Source: Planctomycetaceae bacterium (lineage in GTDB: Bacteria; Planctomycetota; Planctomycetia; Pirellulales; Pirellulaceae). From it: a stretch of DNA of 62,832 nucleotides. The stretch spans positions 1 through 62,832 of the forward strand of contig JABJJO010000026.1 of NCBI GenBank assembly GCA_018660825.1, written 5' to 3'. The position numbers and the translations under genes are program-made. This document shows, in pieces, positions 18,649 to 28,646 of this stretch. The stretch's first letter is position 1. The number at the start of each line of letters is the position of its first letter. The notes beneath the pieces are model-generated. The model worked only from the letters and a program-made list of their open reading frames with translations. It ran no database searches and had not been told where the DNA came from.

Positions 18649-20118
18649 CTAGGTCAACAAGTCAGGGATAATTTTGCCTGCTTGGCCATCTAACAGGGAT
18701 TGCTCGCGGCCGTTCTGTTTATAGGTCACCGTCTCGGCATCTAGACCAAATAGGTGGAATAGCGTCGCATGGTAATCATAATGATTGACGATATTTTCAA
18801 TCGCTCGATGCCCAAATTCATCAGTCACGCCATACGTTCCGCCCTGTTTGAATCCGCCACCAGCGACCCACATGCTGAAACCATATGTGTTATGGTCACG
18901 GCCAAAGTTCTTTGTTTCTGAATCGTTTTGAATTACCGGCAATCGACCCATTTCACCTCCCCAGTGGACTACGGTTGAATCGAGCATGCCTCGTTGCTTG
19001 AGATCCTTGACCAACGCTGCAGCAGGGATATCAATTTTCTGACATGAAGCCGGCAGTCGAGTTTGAATGCTGCCATGGTGATCCCAATATTGGTTTTTGG
19101 TAAACAGTTGTACAAACCGTACACCCCGTTCAACTAACCGCCGGGCGATCAAACAACGCTTGCCAAATTCCTCGGTCACCGGATTGTTGATGCCGTACAT
19201 CTCATGGGTTGCTTTGGTTTCTTTGGATATATCGAGTGCAGCGGCGGCGGCTGATTGCATTCGAGTCGCTAATTCCAAATTTGTTCGCCTAGCATCTAAC
19301 TCAAGTTCCCGATTGCGACGTTGGTGATGTTGGCCATTGAGCTGTCTTAACAGCGACAAAAAGTTGTCTTGCGTTTTTCCACGCAACGCGGCGGGAGGAT
19401 TTAGGTTCAGGATCCGTGGTTCTACGGGGCGGATGACGGTTCCTTGGTAAAGCGACGGTAGCCAACCATTGGACCAATTCAATACGCCTAAGACTGGCAA
19501 TCCTTTAGGGTCGGTCATGGCGACATAGGCTGGCAGTTCTCGAGTTTCCGATCCGAGTGCATACGTCACCCAGCTTCCGAGGGCAGGTCGGCCTTCTTGA
19601 ATTCGCCCACTGTTCATCGCATGAATTGATTGACCATGATTGTTGACGCCGGTGTGCATCGAGCGAATGACTAGAACGTCATCGACAATCTCTGAAAGTC
19701 CAGGTAGTAACTCGGAGATCGCCGTACCGGATTTACCGTATTGTTTAAACTTCCAAGGTGTACCAAAAATACGAGAACTAGCTTCAGCAGCGTTGTCGTA
19801 TTTTATTTTTTCCGGAAACTTTTGCAGATGCATTTTATTCAATAGAGGTTTGGGGTCCATCAAGTCGACTTGGCTGGGGCCACCCTGCATAAACATGGAT
19901 ATCATCGCTGTGGCAGTCCCCGATTGATGGGAATTTTTTGCCGCGAGGTCAAAATTTCGAGGACCTAAATCGGGTTTAACTGGTTTGGCCGATAGTGGCT
20001 GCTCGTTGGCAAATGCTAAGGCCAGTGGAATCGTGCTCAACGACACCCGTGATAAAAAGTTACGGCGAGTTGTATTCGACTCGGTGGAAGTATTATCGGG
20101 TGTTGATTTTGAGTGCAT
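18649..20118 (-). CDS. DUF1501 family exported protein
   Basis: 489 residues with a twin-arginine signal (TRRNFLSRVSL near residues 17-27), then a DUF1501 domain spanning nearly the whole protein, related to the alkaline phosphatase/sulfatase fold. Conserved pieces include MFMQGGPSQVDLMDPKP, the VIRSMHTGVNNHGQS segment and the WGGEMGRLP and GRDHN motifs. In planctomycetes DUF1501 genes nearly always follow a DUF1549/DUF1553 cytochrome gene, as here (31-bp gap, same strand), and the pair is thought to act in the periplasm. The biochemical reaction is not established. Confidence 0.92.
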   Translation of the reverse strand: MHSKSTPDNTSTESNTTRRNFLSRVSLSTIPLALAFANEQPLSAKPVKPDLGPRNFDLAAKNSHQSGTATAMISMFMQGGPSQVDLMDPKPLLNKMHLQKFPEKIKYDNAAEASSRIFGTPWKFKQYGKSGTAISELLPGLSEIVDDVLVIRSMHTGVNNHGQSIHAMNSGRIQEGRPALGSWVTYALGSETRELPAYVAMTDPKGLPVLGVLNWSNGWLPSLYQGTVIRPVEPRILNLNPPAALRGKTQDNFLSLLRQLNGQHHQRRNRELELDARRTNLELATRMQSAAAAALDISKETKATHEMYGINNPVTEEFGKRCLIARRLVERGVRFVQLFTKNQYWDHHGSIQTRLPASCQKIDIPAAALVKDLKQRGMLDSTVVHWGGEMGRLPVIQNDSETKNFGRDHNTYGFSMWVAGGGFKQGGTYGVTDEFGHRAIENIVNHYDYHATLFHLFGLDAETVTYKQNGREQSLLDGQAGKIIPDLLT

Positions 20119-20149
20119 GATAATGGTGGATTGGAAAGTGTAGGGCTGT

Positions 20150-23071
20150 TTAATCGATGTATAGAAATTGGTTTGACCCTAACAAAGCTTGGCACAGGAC
20201 CTCGAATGCCTTGCGGTGGGCTACTTGATCATCAAGGTCTGCGTCCTCGGTTTTGAATTGCTTTATTTGTGTGTCCATGAAGGTCAGTAGTGCTTGCAAG
20301 TTTTCTGTCGAGGGAAGTTCAGCGTAGGTAGTTTTCCATGCCAGTTGAATTTGATCTTCGAGGGAGTCGTTTGACTGCTTGATGATGTGACCGGCAAATG
20401 CTTGTGAGTATTCGACCATGAAATCGCTGTTCATGATCAACAGGGATTGGGGTGCGACGTTTGATGAAGCACGCTTTGTACAATTCGGCGCGTTGGTGGC
20501 AATGTCAAACGTTGCGAGCACCGCTAGTGGTCGAGTCCGTCGAACTTCGATGTAAACGCTACGGCGATGTTCTTCACCACCGAGGTTCCCTGTTGCTTTG
20601 TTGATCCTTTCGCCATCCAATTTTTCTATTCCCAGTACGATTTGTCCGACGCCATCTTCCATCACAGGAATGCCGGGGCCGTGCATTTTGTTATTGAGCA
20701 ATCCAGAAACAGCTAGTACGGCATCGCGAAATGCTTCGGATTCAAGCCGGCGAATAGATTGCCGCGCGAGCAACTTATTGTCTGGATCTACCTCATCCAG
20801 CGTTTCAGTTCGTTGAGATATCTGTCTATACGTACTGGAAGTGACAATTAGCCGATGTAATTGTTTGATGTCCCAGTCGTTGTCCATGAACTCACTTGCA
20901 AGATAATCAAGCAGTTCAGGGTGTGTAGGCATTTGTCCAAGTACGCCAAAATCTCCCGATGAATTAACAATGCCTCTGCCGAAATGGTGCTTCCAAACTG
21001 AGTTCACAAATACACGGGCTGTCAGCGGATGCTTGCCATTGGTTAAATGTTGAGCGTAGGTCAAACGCCGATTGGTGGTTTGCTGAGCGACGCCTTTGAG
21101 CGGGATGTTTGTCGCGATAAATTGTGCAAAGATATCCAACTCGCTGGGGTTTACTTTATCGCCGGGCGTGTCGTGATTGCCGCGGATGAACAAAACGGTA
21201 TCTGGCGCATGATCCACGGGTTCAGTTAACGCTCGTATAAAATGTTCCTTAGGAATTTCTGCTCGAATTGCATCAACTTGTTTTTGCATTGTTTCAAGTT
21301 GTTCCGTTGAATTCGTCGTTCGGCAAATTTCGATGATTTGCCGATTGGCTTTAATAGTGGCAGCAGCAGTGGGATTAAATTGGGCCAGTGTTGCATAATC
21401 TGCGAGCATTACGGGAGCTTCTTTGAGCAGTGCGTTTTGTTCTAAGGTGCGCTGCTCAGGTTTAGTTTGTTGCGCGGCGGTCAAGATGGTGCGCTGCTCT
21501 TGAGGGAGGTTGTTGAGAAATTTATCGCGGGCTTGTTCTAGTATTTCTTGTTCGCGTGCATCTACAATCTTGGTGAGTTCAACGGCGCGAGCTGCCCGTT
21601 TACGGCTGTATAGATAGAGTGAACCGGAGGGGATTTTTCCGATCGCAGGATATTCTTCTAGCAACGCTTTCTGTTTGTCAGTGCGTTGGTCCGATTTAGT
21701 TTTGTAGGCTGCGCGTAATGCATCGCGGACCTGATCCGGCACGCGGATCAATTCTTCTGTCAATGTTCTATCAAGATGCTGGTCGACTTGTTTTTGACGT
21801 TTGGCGGTTGCGATGACCGCTCGTGATTCAATTTCTGTTTTCTGTTGGCGGTCCTCGTCGGTGTACAGAGAGATGCGGCGCGTCGACGGAACCTGCCATT
21901 TTTTCCAATCCAGTGCCGGCGCGAGAATTGCTCGTAGTTCGTAATAATCTTTTTGGCTGATTGGATCATAGCGATGATCATGACATTGGGCACAGCCAAC
22001 GGTTAAGCCGAGGATCGAAGTGGTCATGATGTTGATCGTATCGGCAATCATTTGATTCCGCGCGACCATTTGCTCAACACCTGCCTGTCCCGTTCCGTCA
22101 GGTGCCATTCGTAGAAACCCCGTTGCTTGCAACAGTGTAACGTCAGCAGGTTGTAGATCGCTTAGGGGCGATTGAATTAATTCATCACCGGCTAATTGTT
22201 CGACTAAGAATTGATCATACGGTTTGTTTTGATTAAAGGCATTCACAACATAATCGCGGTAATAGTATGCCCATTCACGTTTGATATCTTTGTCGGTGTA
22301 CCCCTCTGAGTCGGCATAGCCTGCGACGTCCAGCCAGTGGCGCCCCCAACGTTCGCCATAGCGAGGAGATATAAGCAATTCATCGACCAATTGCTCGTAG
22401 GCATCGGGTGAATTGTTCGCTAGGAATCGCTTCATTTGTTGCAGCGTAGGTGGCAATCCCAGTAGGTCATAAGTTAAACGTCGTAACAGTGTGGTCTTGT
22501 CCGCAGCAGTCGCGGGGGACAAGTTGGCGTCTTGCAGGCGTTGCAGAATAAAATAATCAATGGGAGAGCGCGCGAGTGTTGAATCGTTGATCGTCGGTAA
22601 GGTTGGTTTTTTGATGGGTTGAAAGGCCCAAAAATCGAGTTCCGCTTGTGTGAAATACGTGTTGTTGTCGAGCGATTCAGGTTCAGTGTTGAGGTTTTTT
22701 GCGCCCAGTTGAATCCACTGCTCAATAATACGTATTTCTTGTGGACTAAGATGGCTGTCCTCGGGAGGCATCTCGCCACTGGAGACGCGTTGCCAAACAA
22801 GTGAATTTTTGTGGTCGCCAGCAATTGTTGCTGGGCCGTTTTCGCCCCCCTTTTGAATGAAGCGATTTAACCGTAAATCAAGTCCACCTTCAATAACGTT
22901 ACTTTCACCATGGCATTGAAAGCAGTGCGTTTTGAAGATTGGCCGTACATCCTTTTCATAGGATACGTTCGCAGACTTCGAAGTTTGAGCAACCAACCGC
23001 ACCGATTGACTTGGGTATAAAAATCCGAGTAATAGCGTGCAATAGAGGACTCTTCTCATAGGTAGCATCAT
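20150..23071 (-). CDS. PSD1-type cytochrome c protein with DUF1549 and DUF1553
   Basis: 973 residues: signal peptide (about 1-29), a planctomycete-type cytochrome c domain with heme motif CFQCH (50-54) and a downstream MPP that can supply the axial methionine, then DUF1549 (about 160-380, containing GYTDKDIKREWAYYYRDY and CAQCHDHRYDPI, a second CxxCH), a Lys/Glu/Gln-rich central stretch that could be coiled coil (about 400-620), and DUF1553 (about 690-930, with TARVFVNSVWKHHFGRGIV). It is the upstream gene of the DUF1501 pair. It is probably an exported redox-linked hydrolase or oxidoreductase of glycan use, inferred from family context only. Confidence 0.93.
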   Translation of the reverse strand: MMLPMRRVLYCTLLLGFLYPSQSVRLVAQTSKSANVSYEKDVRPIFKTHCFQCHGESNVIEGGLDLRLNRFIQKGGENGPATIAGDHKNSLVWQRVSSGEMPPEDSHLSPQEIRIIEQWIQLGAKNLNTEPESLDNNTYFTQAELDFWAFQPIKKPTLPTINDSTLARSPIDYFILQRLQDANLSPATAADKTTLLRRLTYDLLGLPPTLQQMKRFLANNSPDAYEQLVDELLISPRYGERWGRHWLDVAGYADSEGYTDKDIKREWAYYYRDYVVNAFNQNKPYDQFLVEQLAGDELIQSPLSDLQPADVTLLQATGFLRMAPDGTGQAGVEQMVARNQMIADTINIMTTSILGLTVGCAQCHDHRYDPISQKDYYELRAILAPALDWKKWQVPSTRRISLYTDEDRQQKTEIESRAVIATAKRQKQVDQHLDRTLTEELIRVPDQVRDALRAAYKTKSDQRTDKQKALLEEYPAIGKIPSGSLYLYSRKRAARAVELTKIVDAREQEILEQARDKFLNNLPQEQRTILTAAQQTKPEQRTLEQNALLKEAPVMLADYATLAQFNPTAAATIKANRQIIEICRTTNSTEQLETMQKQVDAIRAEIPKEHFIRALTEPVDHAPDTVLFIRGNHDTPGDKVNPSELDIFAQFIATNIPLKGVAQQTTNRRLTYAQHLTNGKHPLTARVFVNSVWKHHFGRGIVNSSGDFGVLGQMPTHPELLDYLASEFMDNDWDIKQLHRLIVTSSTYRQISQRTETLDEVDPDNKLLARQSIRRLESEAFRDAVLAVSGLLNNKMHGPGIPVMEDGVGQIVLGIEKLDGERINKATGNLGGEEHRRSVYIEVRRTRPLAVLATFDIATNAPNCTKRASSNVAPQSLLIMNSDFMVEYSQAFAGHIIKQSNDSLEDQIQLAWKTTYAELPSTENLQALLTFMDTQIKQFKTEDADLDDQVAHRKAFEVLCQALLGSNQFLYID

Positions 23072-23187
23072 TGGTGGGATTGAGTGTGAAGGTGGGATTT
23101 TGTTTCCATTTGAAGCACTTACATTATACTAGAGTTTTGCTTATTGTGGCTATTTCAACCTTTTGATTTACAAACCGACCTATTGGT

Positions 23188-26100
23188 ATGCATCTATTCT
23201 CCTCCAATCGAGCTATCTGTTGCATTAGCTTCTTGCACGGGTGGATTTTGTTCCTGACTGGTGTTGATGCCATTAACGATGTTATCCCAGTGATGGGCTG
23301 GCTGTTGTTGTTAACGGTAGAGTTCATATTGGCTAATATTTGGCTGTGGTTTCGCCGTGACGTAGCAATGTGGGAACGAATCACTGGATTTCTAACTTCG
23401 ACGAGTTTGATTCTGATAAGTATCCAAGTGCTGGCGTGCTTTATGGGTATGGGACGTCGCAATGCTGAAGCACGATTTTATTTGATGATTGTTGTCTTGC
23501 TGGTATTGATTGTCGTAGCCTGTTTGTTCGCTCGATTTATTGTCTGGAAAAATCTGACATTGCTTAGTAACTCAGCGGCGAGTCTACCGTGTGATGTTGC
23601 CAAACGAAAAGTTTACCGGATTACGAATTCTGTTGTAGTGGGGTTGCTGGTATGGGGAGTGTTTCATGTTGAAGCGGGTCAGGGGCTTGTTGATTATTGC
23701 ATTGAACGATTAGGGCGGTTGGATTCCATTGGGGAAGCATTTCCACTTCCCAACCTAGTGATGATTTTCGTCGTGTTGGTGGTTGGATCGTTCTTGACAT
23801 TTGCGTTGCTGAATATGCACCGCTGGGTTTTTGCAGGTAGTTGGATTGTCAGCTTAATTGCAGCCTTGGTCGTGTGCCAACCGCTCTGGCGATTTGAGCG
23901 GATGGTGTTCCGCTCTTCCGCAGGCCCATCCACCCGCGCAGGTGATGCGTTTGCAATCTTGTGTATCTGGTTGATGATTTTAGCAATTCGGCTAAGCGGT
24001 AATCGATTGCGACGGATGGAATTTGGTATTCCCCAAGGGCAGCTCAATAATGCCGAGGAGACGTTGCACAATCGTACTGAAAAGAAGCGGTGGTGGCAGC
24101 GATTCAACGCCCATTTACGGCCCGGAGGAAATCTGATTGCAGTGTTACTGGTGATGCTGCCGGTTTACATGTCTCAGTCTTATACCGCCTTCAAGGTAAT
24201 GTGGCTTGGAGGGCAACAACAAAACGTGGATGTACGAGTTTACCGAGGTGGTGTGGCAACGCTGCGAGATATTACAGGCGTTGTCATGGAAAATGCTGAT
24301 ATTGATCCGTTTATATCAATGGATGTGTTTCGGGAAATTCGATTAAAAGATTGCAGCCAATTGTCAGCGGATGTTTTAAAGATGGTGACGTATCAATCGC
24401 ATTTAGACTCTTTGTTGATGCTTGATGTACCAAGCGGTTTGCAGGATGTTGCGTTAGGGAAAATAAGTGCGATTCAAGCGATTGATGTTCAAGGTCCGGG
24501 CGTGACCAGTTCTTTTTTGTCGGCACTTGGTGACCATCAGCTCAAGGTTGTGTTTAACGCACAGCAGGGGGAAATCAGTTACGACAAGCGGATGTCTTGG
24601 TGGTCCGGTCGACGCGAAGTAAGCCCCTTCGCTCCGCTGGAGATAGCGTTGTCGTATTTGCAACTACATTCTGACACAAATGGATTTGATGGTTCAGAAG
24701 TGAATGATTGGATCCGACAGGTGGCCCACAGTCAGGTTGCCAAGGCAACATCAAATCCACTAGCTCACAAGCTCCATGTGACGTTGGAACTGTCGGCAAA
24801 CCAATCATCCATATTTGGTGAGTTATCCAAAATAGAAGTTGCCAATCGATGCTATCTTACGATTGATGATCCAATAGTTTCGTTGGAGAATCACCAATTT
24901 GGAAAACTACATAACAGTCCCAGCCTGCAGCTATTGTCCTTTGAAAACTTGCTGCCACTGAAACCCCCACAGCAAGTAGTTTTTCCAAAATTGCGACATT
25001 TGAAATTGGGCACAAGATTGACCCGCGAGTGGATGCTCTGGGCGATTGAACAACCTGCATTGGAGTCGCTCAGCATTTCACTGGCAGGCATTGACCGTCG
25101 CGATGAGTTGGGAATATTGCAGACTCTGCGGGAGTTCAAATCGTTGCGCCGCTTGCAATTGCATGGCAAACTAAGTCCAGCGGTTCTGCAAACGTTGCTT
25201 GAACTGGACAAAATTGAATCGTTGTTTCTTAATGATTCTCAAATTACAGATACGCAGTTGGCAGCAATTGCCGAAATGAAGGGCTTGAAAGAGTTTCATA
25301 TTGAGCGAGTGATGTCGAGTCGTATGTTGCAGATGGTGGTAAGCGATCGGACATGGATGGATCGTTTTTTTCCAATTGGAGTGCAGATGAGTGACGATGC
25401 AATTTTCAATTTTATGGAACACGTGCCTGACACAACCATCTATCAATTTCTGAGTCCCCAGTGGCTGCAGTCGTTGGTGACAACGGCCGGCAATATCGAT
25501 AGTCGAGGATTGAAAATTTGGGGCAGGCTTCGCCAACAAGGTTACTCGTTGCAAGCAATTGGGGAAATCTATGCCAGTCTGCGTATCCACCACTCGGATC
25601 TTAGCACCGTTGTATTATTTAACGGGACTGACTTAACCGGTAAAGATATTGCTCATTTAGCAAATGTAAAACCGGTGGCGGATGAAAACACAATGAACGA
25701 TCTGAATATGCTTGATGAGCAACCTGAGTCTGGAGCGATTGTGTTGGGTCGAGGGGTCGCTGAAGGTGACCTTAGTGGCAATGTTCTTCCCAAAACCACC
25801 TCGTTTATTGCCGCTGGGGTGACTGGGCAGTTTATCGAAAAACTTGATGCAGACTCCGGTAAAGTATTATTCATTGCTGGGCAGTTGTCGAATCTAGGTT
25901 CATTGCTGTCGACTGGGTTAGAAAGAAACGTACAGTTACGATTGCAGCAATTCAAAGAAAACGGTGGCCAGTATGAAATGAATAGCAGTTTTCGGTTGGG
26001 GTTTTTTAGCAAAGGTGACCCTTTGGCAGGCGAGAGGTGGGGATCGTTACTTGCCGATACATTGACTGCCAAGCAAGATATTCGGATTTTGATTAGTTCG

Positions 26101-26940
26101 CTTGATGGTGATCGCATTATCCCCACGCTTTCTACGAAATTAGGTGTTGATGTTCTCGCAATCCCGGAAGTAATGTTAACGGCAGAGATGTTGGAGTGGA
26201 TTTCGTCGAATAAAGAATTGAAAGTAGTTTGTTTAGATCCGACACTTGCGGCGTTAAGTGAGCATGGCGGCAACGGCGAAATTACTTTTGCAGATCTGGC
26301 AGCGAGTACTGTGGCGGCTCATCGTTGGGATAATATTCTGCCGTTGTTACGTATGAAAAATCCAGCGGTAATCTGTACAAAGTTCGGGTTTATTGGTTCC
26401 AGTACGGTCATCCTCAAAAGTAGTCGGTTGGAAAATATCTTGCCGGAGGTTTTACAGGCTTTTCCAAACGTTGAAACAATTGATGCAATGCAATCTGTTC
26501 TGACTCTTGGCGGTAGGGTCCCGCAGGTTGGGAGCGTCAAACAACTGGAGCTACAGAATGCATTGCTGGAAGGAACGAATGAACCCTTGTCTAGCCTCGC
26601 CAAGCAGTTCCCGAACGTAGTTTCATTACAACTCAGTGGTGCAACCTTACCAGCTTGGGATATTCAAGGATTAGTAGGGTTGACTAGTTTGCGGGAATTG
26701 AATCTGACGGGTTGTGATATCGATGATGAGGCCTTGCGCAGCTTGGAAGCGATGGATTCGTTGCGGGTTTTATCATTATCGCGTACTGCTATTACCAATG
26801 AGTCGCTGGGTGTGCTTGCGACGTTAACTAAGTTACGGCAATTAAACGTCTACCAGACAGGGATGGATGCGGATACCGTCGCATCGCTGCGTACTTTTCT
26901 ACCGCGTTGTAAGATCTATGGTGCCATTCGCAGTCGGTGA
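23188..26940 (+). CDS. membrane-anchored leucine-rich-repeat protein (1250 aa)
   Basis: The N-terminal 330 residues hold about eight hydrophobic helices, a charged loop ends at about 320 (RWWQRFNAHLRPGG), one more helix follows, and the remainder is an extracytoplasmic or cytoplasmic domain of degenerate leucine-rich repeats. The clearest repeats are the last ones (from about 1150): LTSLRELNLTGCDIDDEALRSL, then MDSLRVLSLSRTAITNESLGVL, then LTKLRQLNVYQTGMD, the 24-residue pattern of bacterial LRRs. Earlier repeats (about 600-720) are recognisable, the middle (about 790-1080) much less so. No catalytic motif is seen. It is probably a recognition or adhesion protein, an inference from architecture. 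Confidence 0.85.
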   Translation: MHLFSSNRAICCISFLHGWILFLTGVDAINDVIPVMGWLLLLTVEFILANIWLWFRRDVAMWERITGFLTSTSLILISIQVLACFMGMGRRNAEARFYLMIVVLLVLIVVACLFARFIVWKNLTLLSNSAASLPCDVAKRKVYRITNSVVVGLLVWGVFHVEAGQGLVDYCIERLGRLDSIGEAFPLPNLVMIFVVLVVGSFLTFALLNMHRWVFAGSWIVSLIAALVVCQPLWRFERMVFRSSAGPSTRAGDAFAILCIWLMILAIRLSGNRLRRMEFGIPQGQLNNAEETLHNRTEKKRWWQRFNAHLRPGGNLIAVLLVMLPVYMSQSYTAFKVMWLGGQQQNVDVRVYRGGVATLRDITGVVMENADIDPFISMDVFREIRLKDCSQLSADVLKMVTYQSHLDSLLMLDVPSGLQDVALGKISAIQAIDVQGPGVTSSFLSALGDHQLKVVFNAQQGEISYDKRMSWWSGRREVSPFAPLEIALSYLQLHSDTNGFDGSEVNDWIRQVAHSQVAKATSNPLAHKLHVTLELSANQSSIFGELSKIEVANRCYLTIDDPIVSLENHQFGKLHNSPSLQLLSFENLLPLKPPQQVVFPKLRHLKLGTRLTREWMLWAIEQPALESLSISLAGIDRRDELGILQTLREFKSLRRLQLHGKLSPAVLQTLLELDKIESLFLNDSQITDTQLAAIAEMKGLKEFHIERVMSSRMLQMVVSDRTWMDRFFPIGVQMSDDAIFNFMEHVPDTTIYQFLSPQWLQSLVTTAGNIDSRGLKIWGRLRQQGYSLQAIGEIYASLRIHHSDLSTVVLFNGTDLTGKDIAHLANVKPVADENTMNDLNMLDEQPESGAIVLGRGVAEGDLSGNVLPKTTSFIAAGVTGQFIEKLDADSGKVLFIAGQLSNLGSLLSTGLERNVQLRLQQFKENGGQYEMNSSFRLGFFSKGDPLAGERWGSLLADTLTAKQDIRILISSLDGDRIIPTLSTKLGVDVLAIPEVMLTAEMLEWISSNKELKVVCLDPTLAALSEHGGNGEITFADLAASTVAAHRWDNILPLLRMKNPAVICTKFGFIGSSTVILKSSRLENILPEVLQAFPNVETIDAMQSVLTLGGRVPQVGSVKQLELQNALLEGTNEPLSSLAKQFPNVVSLQLSGATLPAWDIQGLVGLTSLRELNLTGCDIDDEALRSLEAMDSLRVLSLSRTAITNESLGVLATLTKLRQLNVYQTGMDADTVASLRTFLPRCKIYGAIRSR

Positions 26941-27055
26941 TTACCACGGCGGTTCAAAGGAATTGTTTGGAGTTATCCGTTTCGGAATCAAAACAATAAA
27001 ATTCCGCCGTGTTAGCAGTTGCACTAACGGCCACTGGGTAATGCTAGCGTTGTTC

Positions 27056-28396
27056 TTACTTCACGAGACGGCGAAAGGAGTCGGTTTTTAAATCACATTC
27101 GATGAGTTGATCGAGTGCGTCGTCGGCGAGGCCGTTTGCTATGCGAGCAAAAACTTGTTCGGCGGCGGCAATTGTCTCAGTGATTTCATCGTTGCCATGA
27201 GAACCGTTGATCGCTAAACCTAAACCCGTGTGAATTCCTAGTTTGGCCATCTCTTGAATATAGATTGTGTTCAACTTGCGACAGGTTGTTTGGTCAAAGT
27301 TGAATTGGATTGTGGGGTTATAGTCTAGTCCAGTGATCGTTAGCGGTAGGTCATACTTGGCACCGAGTTCGGTGAATTTACGCGACATGGTTTTGCCAAC
27401 GTGGTGAATATGGGCGACCGTATTTCGATTGCGGATTTCTTCAAGCGTGGTGATTGCCGCACGGATGCCGATTGTGTCACTCCAATACGTGCTGGAAATA
27501 AACATTTCGGCAGCGCCAGCCATTGACTCGCGGGTGCCGACGATAGCGCCCATAGCATACCCATTTGAAATAGATTTAGCGAACACGGCTATATCCGGTT
27601 TGACACCGAGAATAGTTTGGACTCCAGTGTCGGCTGGACGAAAGCCAGTGGACACTTCATCAAATATGAGCAAAGCGTCATGAGCACGGGTGAGTTTTTT
27701 GACTTCCGCTAAATACCCCTCAGTTGGCATGCTCGTTCTAAACGGTTCCATGATGATCGCAGCGACTTCGCCGCGGTTTGCAATGAGTGTTTGTTCTAGT
27801 CGATCTAAATCACCGTATGGAAAAGCGATGGCGGTATTTGCGAGAGCTTGCGGAATTCCAATGGGTTCGATCCCAGCAAAAAGATGTTCGTCGAGCGGGG
27901 GAGTTCCAGCAGTGGTTAGATTGGCAGCTTGGTACCAATCGTGCCAACCGTGATAACCACAAAATAGGATTTTATCTTTGTTTGTGTTGCCGCGGGCAAT
28001 GCGAACCGCAACAGCGCAAGCATCTCCACCACCTTTAGCAAAGCGAACCATTTCCGCGCAAGGTATACGGTCAATGAGAAGTTCAGCGAGTTCGAGTTCG
28101 ATTTCATGATTGAGTGAGTAGACACTTCCGAGATCGATTTGTTTTTTTACAGCGGCATCGACGATTGGGTCACAATATCCCAGGATGATTGTAAGAATAC
28201 CGCTAGCCCAATCAATGTATTGATTTCCATCGACATCGGTAAAGCGGGCGCCTTGAGCATGCTCGATATAGACAGGTGAGACACCAAAAGCAAATCGTTG
28301 CGGCCTACGAGAAATGAGTTGGGTCGCACCCGGTATGATTTTTAATGCTCGGTCGTACAACTGCATCGAACGGCGGACTCTAGGGTGGTAGTTCAT
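27056..28396 (-). CDS. class III PLP aminotransferase, glutamate-1-semialdehyde aminomutase-like
   Basis: 446 residues of fold-type I, class III. The PLP lysine is K274 in FAKSISNGYAMGA, the cofactor aspartate is in LLIFDEVSTGFR (about 243-254), and GYHGWHDW (147-154) contacts the cofactor. Family resemblance is to glutamate-1-semialdehyde 2,1-aminomutase, but the segment around 120 (FAKGGGDACAVAVRIAR) and the lack of other tetrapyrrole genes nearby favour the HemL-like paralogues that transaminate sugar or amino ketones in surface polysaccharide or secondary pathways. It is convergent with the LRR gene and transcribed alone. Confidence 0.85.
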   Translation of the reverse strand: MNYHPRVRRSMQLYDRALKIIPGATQLISRRPQRFAFGVSPVYIEHAQGARFTDVDGNQYIDWASGILTIILGYCDPIVDAAVKKQIDLGSVYSLNHEIELELAELLIDRIPCAEMVRFAKGGGDACAVAVRIARGNTNKDKILFCGYHGWHDWYQAANLTTAGTPPLDEHLFAGIEPIGIPQALANTAIAFPYGDLDRLEQTLIANRGEVAAIIMEPFRTSMPTEGYLAEVKKLTRAHDALLIFDEVSTGFRPADTGVQTILGVKPDIAVFAKSISNGYAMGAIVGTRESMAGAAEMFISSTYWSDTIGIRAAITTLEEIRNRNTVAHIHHVGKTMSRKFTELGAKYDLPLTITGLDYNPTIQFNFDQTTCRKLNTIYIQEMAKLGIHTGLGLAINGSHGNDEITETIAAAEQVFARIANGLADDALDQLIECDLKTDSFRRLVK

Positions 28397-28523
28397 GAAT
28401 ACGTGTGGAGTTGAAGTAAATTAAATTTTAATTGATCGATATATTGTAACTTGCGTTGCTTACAGTATGCATGACAGGCTAATTATTGGTCGCGGCCATT
28501 TTTTTGACTTTTTTTTAGACAGA

Positions 28524-28555
28524 GTGACCAAACGTGTCACACCCCTAATCGATAC
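28524..28555 (+). promoter_or_regulatory. leader element shared with 50867-50897
   Basis: The core GTGACCAAACGTGTCACACC (28524-28543) is followed by TAATCGATAC. It contains the inverted repeat GTGAC-N7-GTCAC. It matches 19 of 20 core bases, and the following ATCGA, of a second copy upstream of another small gene, in the same orientation relative to that gene. It lies 104 bp before the ATG of the 49-residue gene. It could be an operator or an alternative sigma factor promoter; the sequence alone cannot decide. Confidence 0.6.
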
Positions 28556-28575
28556 TTCCTGTAGCGACAAAGAAA

Positions 28576-28609
28576 GCAAAAGCCCAATAAACAACGACGG
28601 GTTTTTTGC
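28576..28609 (+). promoter_or_regulatory. leader hairpin of the 49-aa gene
   Basis: GCAAAAGCCC (28576-28585) can pair with GGGTTTTTTGC (28599-28609) using one G-U pair and one bulged U. It lies between the shared element and the Shine-Dalgarno. The unrelated 54-residue gene has a GCAAAACA/TGTTTTGC hairpin in the same place. Confidence 0.45.
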
Positions 28610-28646
28610 AGGTTTTGGGGATCACATTTAAGAAAAGGAGTATCGC

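Noticed and set aside
25653-26273. 206-residue frame antisense to the LRR gene
   Set aside because: Low-complexity Ser/Asn/Pro composition expected from the complement of the LRR coding sequence; no start signal.
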